Assembly: GCA_023393525.1 (NCBI GenBank)
Contig: JAEWKZ010000010.1
Span: 1 to 60,146 of the forward strand
Direction of reading: 5' to 3'
Origin: Pseudomonadota bacterium
GTDB taxonomy: Bacteria > Desulfobacterota > Desulfovibrionia > Desulfovibrionales > Desulfomicrobiaceae
DNA length: 60,146 bases
Shown: in pieces, positions 54,129 to 60,146 of the stretch
Layout: each line of letters starts with the position of its first letter
Numbering within the stretch: the stretch's first letter is position 1
The notes under the pieces: model-generated
The model's database searches: none
The model's input: only the letters and a program-made list of their open reading frames with translations
What the model was told of the DNA's origin: nothing
Program-made: the position numbers and the translations under genes

Positions 54129-56789
54129 ATGGAATTGACCATCAATGATACGCCGTGCGTCTTCTCTCCCGGACAGACGATTCTCGAGGCGGCCAGGGCC
54201 CACGGCATCTTCATCCCGACCTTGTGCCACCTGCCCAAGTGCACGCCCAGCGGAGCCTGCCGCATCTGCGTGGTCGAGGTCTGGGGCGCGCGCACCTTGG
54301 TCGCGTCCTGCGCGGCGCCTGCGTCCGAGGGCATGATCGTGCATACAGATTCGGAGCGCGTGATCCGCGCCCGCAAGACGGTCCTGCGTCTCATGCTCGA
54401 CTCCGGAAATCACGACTGTCTGCTCTGCCCGGCGGCGGGCGATTGCACCCTGCAGAGCCTCGCCTTCCGCTACGGCGTGGGCACAGGAACTTTTGAGCGC
54501 ACGAAGCCGCGCTACCGGCCTGAGACGGGCAACCCCTTCATCGTTCGCGATTTTTCCAAATGCATCCTGTGCGGTCGCTGCGTGCAGGCCTGCAACGAGG
54601 TGCAGGTCAACGAGGCCATCGACTTCGGCTATCGCGGCGCAGCCACCAAGATCGTGGCCGGATGCGATACCTCTCTGGCCGAGTCGGACTGCGTGTTCTG
54701 CGGCGAGTGCCTGCAGGTCTGCCCGACAGGGGCGCTCAGCATGACGGACGCCCGCAAGAAGCCGCGTCTGTGCGAGACGCGCCCGGTGCGCACTACCTGT
54801 CCGTATTGCGGGGTGGGCTGCCAGATGGATGTATATGTGCAGGGCGGCCGTATCCATCATGTTCTGGGTGCTCCAGACGGGCACAACGAAGGCAGCCTGT
54901 GCGTCAAGGGCCGCTTCGCCCTGGATTTCACCGCCCACCCCGATCGACTGACCACCCCGCTCATACGGCGGGACGGAGAGCTTGTTCCGGCCAGCTGGGA
55001 CGAGGCGCTTGATCTGGCGGCGTCCCGCCTCCTGGCCGTGCGCGAGGAGCACGGGCCGCAGGCCCTGGGCTTTCTGGCCTCGGCCCGCTGCACCAACGAA
55101 GAAAACTATCTGTTCCAGAAGCTGGCGCGGTGTCTTGGCACCAACAATGTGGACCACTGCGCGCGGCTGTGTCACGCCTCATCCCTGGTGGCCCTGGTAG
55201 AGGCTTTCGGCAGCGCCTCGGCGACCAATCCCATGGCCGATGTGGGCAATGCCGAGGTGATCCTGGTCACCGGCTCCAACACCACCGAGACCCACCCCGT
55301 GTTCGCAAGCCGCATCAAGCGCGCCGTCCGCTCAGGAGCCACGCTTGTGGTCGTGGACCCGCGCGCCATCGGTCTGACCCGCCACGCAAATCTTTGGCTG
55401 CGGCCCAGGCCCGGCACGGACATCGCCTGGATCAACGGGCTCATGCATGTCATCCTGCGCGAAGGGCTGGAAAACCGGGCCTTCGTCGAGAGCCGCACCG
55501 AAGGGTTCGAGGAGCTGCGCGAGGCCATGGGGCCGTACACCCCTGAACATGTGCAGTCCGTGACCGGGATTCCCGCCGCCGATCTTGAGCGGGCGGCCCG
55601 CCTGTATGCCCGCGCCGGGGCGGCGACGATCCTGTATTGCATGGGCATCACCCAGCACACCTGCGGCACGGACACGGTGCTGGCCCTGGCCAATCTGGCC
55701 CTGCTCTGCGGCCAGGTCGGGCGGCCGGGAGCGGGGATCAACCCGCTGCGGGGGCAGAACAACGTGCAGGGGGCCTGCGACATGGGCGGGTTGCCGGGCG
55801 TGTTGCCCGGATACGGGCGGGTGGACGACGATGCCGCCCTGGGTCGGATGGAAAGCCTGTGGAAGACGTCCCTGTCCAAGAATCCCGGCCTGACCGCAAC
55901 GGAGATGTTCGCCTCCCCGCAGGTCCGGGCCATGTACGTCATGGGCGAGAATCCGATGGTCTCGGATGCGGATACGGCGCATGTGCGCACGCGACTTGCG
56001 GATCTTGATTTTCTGCTCGTGCAGGACATTTTCCTGACCGAGACGGCGCGGCTGGCCGACGTGGTCCTGCCTGCGGCGTCCGCGCTGGAAAAGGACGGCA
56101 CCTTCACCAACACCGACCGCCGCGTGCAGCGCGTCCGCCTGGCCGTGCCGTGTCCGGGTCAGGCGCTTCCCGACTGGCGTATTATTGGCTTGCTGTCGAA
56201 GCGCCTGGGGCTGGGTTCCGGTCCGGAATCTCCCGAGGCCGTCATGACCGAAATCACCCAGGCCGCGCCCATCTACGGCGGCATCGACTACCGTCGCATC
56301 AGGCAGGAAGGGCTCATCTGGCCCTGTCCGGACAAGGATCATCCGGGCACGCCCATACTGCACCGCGAGACGTTTCCGCGCGGCAAGGGGCGCTTCGCGC
56401 CCGTCCATCCCCAGCCTCCGGCGGAAGCCACGGACGCGGACTATCCCTTGGTGCTCGGCACGGGCCGAGTTTTGGAACACTACCACACCGGAACCATGAC
56501 CAGAAAAAGCGAGGGGCTGAACCGCCTCGTGCCCGAGTGTTTCGTGGAGATGAATCCGAGTGACGCGGCCCGGCTGGGTCTGACCCAGGGTCGGAGGGCG
56601 CGGGTGGCTTCACGGCGCGGAGAGATCACGGTCCGGGTCAAGCTCACCGAGCGGGTGGTCGCGGGCCATGTCTTCATCCCCTTCCATTTCGCCGAGGCGG
56701 CGGCCAATGTTCTGACCAATTCCGCCCACGACCCCCTGGCCAGGATTCCGGAGTTCAAGGTCTGCGCGGTGCGTATCGAGCCTGAATGA
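54129..56789 (+). CDS. fdhA: NAD-dependent formate dehydrogenase catalytic subunit (Cys type)
   Basis: The 886-residue protein has a NuoG-like N terminus: [2Fe-2S] ligands C33/C44/C47/C61, a His-Cys3 cluster at H95/C97/C100/C106, and two ferredoxin clusters at C145-155 and C188-198. The molybdopterin domain carries its own 4Fe-4S site (C224/C227/C231/C258). The catalytic segment ARLCHAS places Cys348 then His349 where many formate dehydrogenases have Sec-His. The C-terminal cofactor-binding domain (GTGRVLEHYHTGTMTRKS) is intact. It oxidises formate or reduces CO2 in the cytoplasm with the two upstream subunits. No signal peptide. Confidence 0.92.
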   Translation: MELTINDTPCVFSPGQTILEAARAHGIFIPTLCHLPKCTPSGACRICVVEVWGARTLVASCAAPASEGMIVHTDSERVIRARKTVLRLMLDSGNHDCLLCPAAGDCTLQSLAFRYGVGTGTFERTKPRYRPETGNPFIVRDFSKCILCGRCVQACNEVQVNEAIDFGYRGAATKIVAGCDTSLAESDCVFCGECLQVCPTGALSMTDARKKPRLCETRPVRTTCPYCGVGCQMDVYVQGGRIHHVLGAPDGHNEGSLCVKGRFALDFTAHPDRLTTPLIRRDGELVPASWDEALDLAASRLLAVREEHGPQALGFLASARCTNEENYLFQKLARCLGTNNVDHCARLCHASSLVALVEAFGSASATNPMADVGNAEVILVTGSNTTETHPVFASRIKRAVRSGATLVVVDPRAIGLTRHANLWLRPRPGTDIAWINGLMHVILREGLENRAFVESRTEGFEELREAMGPYTPEHVQSVTGIPAADLERAARLYARAGAATILYCMGITQHTCGTDTVLALANLALLCGQVGRPGAGINPLRGQNNVQGACDMGGLPGVLPGYGRVDDDAALGRMESLWKTSLSKNPGLTATEMFASPQVRAMYVMGENPMVSDADTAHVRTRLADLDFLLVQDIFLTETARLADVVLPAASALEKDGTFTNTDRRVQRVRLAVPCPGQALPDWRIIGLLSKRLGLGSGPESPEAVMTEITQAAPIYGGIDYRRIRQEGLIWPCPDKDHPGTPILHRETFPRGKGRFAPVHPQPPAEATDADYPLVLGTGRVLEHYHTGTMTRKSEGLNRLVPECFVEMNPSDAARLGLTQGRRARVASRRGEITVRVKLTERVVAGHVFIPFHFAEAAANVLTNSAHDPLARIPEFKVCAVRIEPE

Positions 56790-56802
56790 GGCCGTGCTTT
56801 AT

Positions 56803-57792
56803 TCAGGCGGCCACGAACCAGGCGTGAAATTCCCGCTTGGCCTTGAAACCCACGCCCACGGCCCCCTTGTGCAGGTACAGGCAGTAGGCCCAGTCCGGGG
56901 CATAGGCGCTGCTGGTCGAGGACCAGTAGGCTTCGCGGATGTCCGTGAAGGGATGTTCGGGCAGGGCAGGGTTGTGATGCTCGGCGTCAACCAGGGACTC
57001 GAGTTCGCGGATGGTCGGCAGACGCCATTTGCGGCCTTTTTTGCTCCGCTCCTTTGCCTCCCGTAACGCTTCTTCCCAGGCGCAGACCCCGCATTGGTCC
57101 GTTGACCTGGTCCACAAAAGGCCTGTCAGCAGATCGCGCACCCCGTCTTCTTCCATCGCAAAACGCGGTTCGGGCCATGGAACTCCGCTGCGCAAAGCCC
57201 CGTCCTGGCCCGTTGCGGCGCAGTCGATGACAGTGCCTGCGGCGTCCCGGCATCGTCGTTGCCCTGTGCGCGCAAGAACGGCGCTTTCTCCGCGCACCGG
57301 CCAGACCATGGCGTCGCGGGTCTTGTCGCCGTAGAACATGCGCCCGCCTTCCAGGTGCACGCGCCACGCGCAGTCAGGAGCGATGTCGGCCGTGGTCGAG
57401 GTCCAGTACCAGGTCTGGCTGACCGTGAAGGGGTGCCCGGTGGGCAGGGCCGGCCGGTGATGGCTGTAGCTGACCAGGCTGGAAAGTTCGCGGCGGTTCG
57501 GCAATCGCCAGTCGGCATGGCCGAAGGCGTTTTCCTCGTTCATGAGCTTCACGGCGGACAGGGCTTCGGTCCAGGACATGGGAAAGTCCCCCAGGCTGGC
57601 CGTGCGGGGCCAGACCAGGCCCGTCAGCCGGTCCAGAGCCAGGGCTTCGCCTTGCGGCTCGAAGCGCGGCTCGGGCCAGGCTTCGCCTGTGCGGAACTCG
57701 CCGTCCTGGCCCGTCCCTGCGCAGTCCACGGGCCGTCCGGCGGTGTCGAAGCACAGGCGCTGGCCGGTGGAGAGGATGTGTCGGGTGGTCAT
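56803..57792 (-). CDS. Protein with two DUF1566 (Lcl C-terminal) domains
   Basis: This 329-residue protein contains two tandem DUF1566 units, residues about 45-175 and 210-328. Each has GLVWPR/GLLWTR, a WRLPNRREL/WRLPTIREL box and a YWTSTTADIAP/YWSSTSSAYAP box. Each is preceded by a similar TGQ-x-x-C-x-D-x-AG-x-x-x-DCA segment. The fold is related to C-type lectin/FGE-like domains. No signal peptide is seen with ATG 57792; the frame is open to 57873. Function unknown. It sits between two Mo-enzyme operons in opposite orientation to fdhA. Confidence 0.8.
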   Translation of the reverse strand: MTTRHILSTGQRLCFDTAGRPVDCAGTGQDGEFRTGEAWPEPRFEPQGEALALDRLTGLVWPRTASLGDFPMSWTEALSAVKLMNEENAFGHADWRLPNRRELSSLVSYSHHRPALPTGHPFTVSQTWYWTSTTADIAPDCAWRVHLEGGRMFYGDKTRDAMVWPVRGESAVLARTGQRRCRDAAGTVIDCAATGQDGALRSGVPWPEPRFAMEEDGVRDLLTGLLWTRSTDQCGVCAWEEALREAKERSKKGRKWRLPTIRELESLVDAEHHNPALPEHPFTDIREAYWSSTSSAYAPDWAYCLYLHKGAVGVGFKAKREFHAWFVAA

Positions 57793-57958
57793 GGTACTTG
57801 CGCCGGTTAAGGGGTGTGGGCCGGAACGGTCCGGCCGGGGCTCCAGACTAGCGGCGCAAGTGGGCATGGTCAATGCGGGGGTGACGATTTCGCATGACGT
57901 TGCGGCGGGCCGGAAGCTTGCGCCTGCGGCCCGCCGTTTTCATGCCGTGGTCCCGGCC

Positions 57959-58516
57959 TTACTTGGGTGTGCGGAAATAGAGCATGGACTGGGCGCTCAT
58001 CTTCTTCACGATCTCCTTGCCCTCGGCCTCAAGCTCCATTTTCAGGATTTCCTTTTCCCCGAAACGGATGGCGTCGGTCAGGCAGACCTCGGCGCAGACC
58101 GGCTTTTCGCCCACATGCACCCGGTCCCAGCACAGGTCGCATTTGTGGGCCTTGTTCCGGTCCGCGTCGAACTGGATGACCCCGTACGGGCAGGCCTCGA
58201 TGCAGTCGCGGCTGCCCCGGCACTTGTCCGCCAGGATGCGCACGATGCCGGTCTCAGTATCCTTGACGATGGCTTCGGCCTTGCAGGCCTTGATGCAGGC
58301 CGCGTTCTTGCAGTGCTGGCAGGGCATGACCCAGCTCGTTTCGGAAAGCTGGGGATAGACCCCCTTTTTTTCGGACTCCACGCGCAGGTAGTACGGTATG
58401 TTCCCCGGCATGCAGTTTTTGTGGTCCACGATGCCGTGGCTGTTGCGGCAGGCCACCACGCAGGTCTTGCAGCCGATGCAGCGGTCCAGGTCTATGGCGA
58501 GGCTTAATTGTTTCAT
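57959..58516 (-). CDS. Four-cluster ferredoxin subunit (DmsB/PsrB/PhsB type)
   Basis: This 185-residue electron-transfer subunit has four cysteine groups: CIGCKTCVVACRNS, CQHCKNAACIKACKAEA, CRGSRDCIEACPYG and CDLCWDRVHVGEKPVCAEVC. It binds four [4Fe-4S] clusters and connects the molybdenum subunit to a membrane quinone-reactive partner or soluble carrier. It begins 11 bp after the catalytic gene. No NrfD/PsrC-type membrane subunit follows within the window on this strand. Confidence 0.93.
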   Translation of the reverse strand: MKQLSLAIDLDRCIGCKTCVVACRNSHGIVDHKNCMPGNIPYYLRVESEKKGVYPQLSETSWVMPCQHCKNAACIKACKAEAIVKDTETGIVRILADKCRGSRDCIEACPYGVIQFDADRNKAHKCDLCWDRVHVGEKPVCAEVCLTDAIRFGEKEILKMELEAEGKEIVKKMSAQSMLYFRTPK

Positions 58517-58527
58517 GGTTGTCCTCC

Positions 58528-60146
58528 TTACTTACTGATGCGGACGCGGGTGGAGACATGGGCCTCGCCGCCCACGAGATCCTGCCAGTGCAGGTGGGAA
58601 CCGGCGTCGGGGATGAGGTCGTTGTCGTTCACGCCGGCTCCCGCGCCCACGCGGCCCACGCTGGCGCCGAAGCCGTGCATGATGCCGATGCAGTCGGGCC
58701 GGATGTGTTCGGTCAGCTTGACCGGAGTGGTCACGCTGCCCGTGCGCGAGGAGATGGTCACCGTGTCGCCGTCCTTTATGCCGAGCTTGCCTGCGGCGGC
58801 GGTGTTGATGATGGCCGGGTTGGTGGGCTGGCCAGAGGCCGGGTCGCGCAGCTGGGCGTTGTTCACGGACCAGGGGCCGGTGCCGTTGATGTGGATGCGG
58901 CGGTAGCTGATCATGATGAACGGATACTTTTCGGCGTCCGCGTCATATTCCGGCGCGAGGATGGTCCGAGGCAAGGCCTGGCCGATGTCTTCCAGGTCTT
59001 CCCAGTAGAGCTGGACCTTTTTGCTCGGGGTGCCGAAGCCCCTTTCCCGGTACTTGTGGAAGCCCAGGGTGCCGGGCGACCATCTGCCGCCCATGTCCTG
59101 CAGCTTCTTGACGGACAGTCCGAGACCCTTCAGCTGGATGTCGTAGTAGGCCACGTCATCCTTGAACTGGAAGTATTCCGGGAACATGCGTTTGCCGAGC
59201 TCGATGAAGACCATGTTGGAATGCCGGGCCTCGCCCGGAGGGTCGACCAGGGGCTGGCGCAACAGCACGCCGTGTCCGAAGTTGTACCACCACGGCATGT
59301 ACAGAAGTTCCCAGCGCTCGAAGTGGGTCTGGTCGGGCAGCACGATGTCGGCGAACTTGCCCGTCTCCGAGAGCATGATATCCGTGTTGAGCAGGAACTC
59401 CAATTTGTGGTTCCCGTTCTTGTCCTTCATGCACACGGCCTTCTGCCACTCCCTGCTGCCCATTTCGGTCAGGGCCGGGTTGGCCTCGGTGACCATGAGG
59501 ATTTTGAGGCCGTCGTCCTTGATGGCCTGGGTCTCGTACCAGGAGGGCTCCAGGATGAAGCTGTACTTGGCGAACTTGTCGCGATTGGGGCCGGTGCGGT
59601 GGAAACCCTTGTCGTGCAGGGGCGCGGGGCCCTTGGGCAGGGGCGTGACGGGGGACAGGGGCGTCAGGTCCGGCAGGGGCTGGCCGCCGGGGTTGTCGAT
59701 ATTGCCGGTGATGGCCAGGAAGATGGCCCAGGCGTGTCCGTAGTCCAGGGCCTGGCCGAGCATGATGGACTTGAATCCGTCCACGCCCACGGCCGGGGCG
59801 GCGGCGCACATCTCGGCAAGCTTCACGATGTCGCGGGCCGGGACGTCGCAGATCTTGCTCATGGCCTCGGGCGTCATGGGCTGCACGTGGGCCTTGACCT
59901 TCTCGAAGTCGCCTTCGCGCACCCATTCCTCGACGAACTTCTTGTCGTAGAGGTCGTTGGCGATGAGGTAGTTGATCATGCCCAGGAACAGCGCCGTGTC
60001 GCCGGAGGGCTTGATGGGAATCCACCAGTCGGCCTTGGCCGCGTCGGGGCTGAAGATGGGATCGACCACGACGAGCTTGGCCCCGCGGTCCTTGGCCTCC
60101 AGGATGTCGCGCGGCGCCACGGCGTCATCCAGGCAGCCGAAGGCGT
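58528..60146 (-). CDS. Molybdopterin oxidoreductase catalytic subunit, 5' part cut by window edge
   Basis: The reading frame is open through the right window edge, so the N terminus with the 4Fe-4S site and Mo-ligand residue is missing. What is visible is the C-terminal two thirds of a DMSO-reductase-family enzyme: KLVVVDPIFSPDAAKADWWI, PGGQPLPDLTPLSP, DIVLPDQTHFERWE, and the pterin-binding SYRRIHINGTGPWSVNN and MHGFGASVGRVG. With the four-cluster subunit it resembles PhsA/PsrA-type thiosulfate/polysulfide or related reductases. The substrate cannot be assigned without the N terminus and the third subunit. Confidence 0.88.
   Translation of the reverse strand, partial: AFGCLDDAVAPRDILEAKDRGAKLVVVDPIFSPDAAKADWWIPIKPSGDTALFLGMINYLIANDLYDKKFVEEWVREGDFEKVKAHVQPMTPEAMSKICDVPARDIVKLAEMCAAAPAVGVDGFKSIMLGQALDYGHAWAIFLAITGNIDNPGGQPLPDLTPLSPVTPLPKGPAPLHDKGFHRTGPNRDKFAKYSFILEPSWYETQAIKDDGLKILMVTEANPALTEMGSREWQKAVCMKDKNGNHKLEFLLNTDIMLSETGKFADIVLPDQTHFERWELLYMPWWYNFGHGVLLRQPLVDPPGEARHSNMVFIELGKRMFPEYFQFKDDVAYYDIQLKGLGLSVKKLQDMGGRWSPGTLGFHKYRERGFGTPSKKVQLYWEDLEDIGQALPRTILAPEYDADAEKYPFIMISYRRIHINGTGPWSVNNAQLRDPASGQPTNPAIINTAAAGKLGIKDGDTVTISSRTGSVTTPVKLTEHIRPDCIGIMHGFGASVGRVGAGAGVNDNDLIPDAGSHLHWQDLVGGEAHVSTRVRISK

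Noticed and set aside
52274..54394. 706-residue minus-strand open frame
   Set aside because: Antisense shadow of the NuoF-like and FdhA genes. Its composition (His/Gln/Ala/Gly-rich, no motifs) is typical of shadow frames.
1..60146. CRISPR array or rRNA genes
   Set aside because: Scanned by eye for regularly spaced repeats and conserved rRNA segments; none seen. Repeats found are palindromic or tandem coding repeats, not spacer arrays.

Overview
The window looks like a chromosomal segment of a sulfate-reducing deltaproteobacterium of the Desulfovibrionales (Desulfomicrobium/Desulfovibrio-like). The basis is GC-rich core genes, nickel-hydrogenase maturation genes (hypC, hypD, hypE), molybdenum/FeS oxidoreductases, and a long operon combining Kdo/LPS transport genes with rpoN and a mannose-type PTS. 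The genus is an inference; no rRNA is present.

Layout. (1) 1-8050, AT-rich: an O-antigen/surface-glycan locus, all on the minus strand. It holds two glycosyltransferases, two methyltransferases, a three-gene UDP-2-acetamido-2,6-dideoxy-L-hexose cassette (4,6-dehydratase, reductase, 2-epimerase) and decayed genes. (2) 8055-15388, minus strand: UDP-glucuronate decarboxylase, a HEPN/MNT toxin-antitoxin pair, a TPR protein, carA, kdsB, waaA, ddl and an HD-domain protein, many with overlapping ends. (3) 15497-18985, plus strand: hypC-hypD-hypE, an exonuclease and an unknown protein, with a REP-like hairpin between hypD and hypE. (4) 18986-20693: palindromic repeats, an orphan antitoxin beside a toxin scar, and the Mn-dependent pyrophosphatase. 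(5) 20784-30630, minus strand: pyrG-kdsA-kdsC-lptC-lptA-lptB-rpoN-hpf-ptsN-rapZ-PTS EIIA-EIIB-EIIC, with EIIC frameshifted at a run of nine T. (6) 30950-32432, plus strand: purQ-like, tadA and tRNA-Ser(CGA).

(7) 32419-48996: a 16.6-kb integrated element bounded by a 17-bp repeat of the tRNA-Ser 3' end. It carries an integrase, an AT-rich cargo gene, an XRE repressor with repeated operators, AlpA, small unknown genes, a lambda O-like replication gene with internal iterons, a terminase pair, gpW-like, portal, a protease-capsid fusion, an Ogr/Delta-like zinc finger, a DUF2190 protein, a tail-assembly-chaperone-like gene and a tape-measure protein. It has no tail tube, sheath, baseplate, fibre or lysis genes. 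This fits either a capsid-encoding phage satellite that borrows tails from a helper, or a prophage that lost its tail and lysis half. It is the most interesting part of the window.

(8) 49163-60146: a YjjJ/HipH-type HipA kinase, an OmpA-type lipoprotein, a three-gene NAD-linked formate dehydrogenase (NuoE-like, NuoF-like, Mo catalytic subunit with Cys in place of Sec), a duplicated-DUF1566 protein, and a second molybdopterin oxidoreductase with its FeS subunit, cut by the window end.
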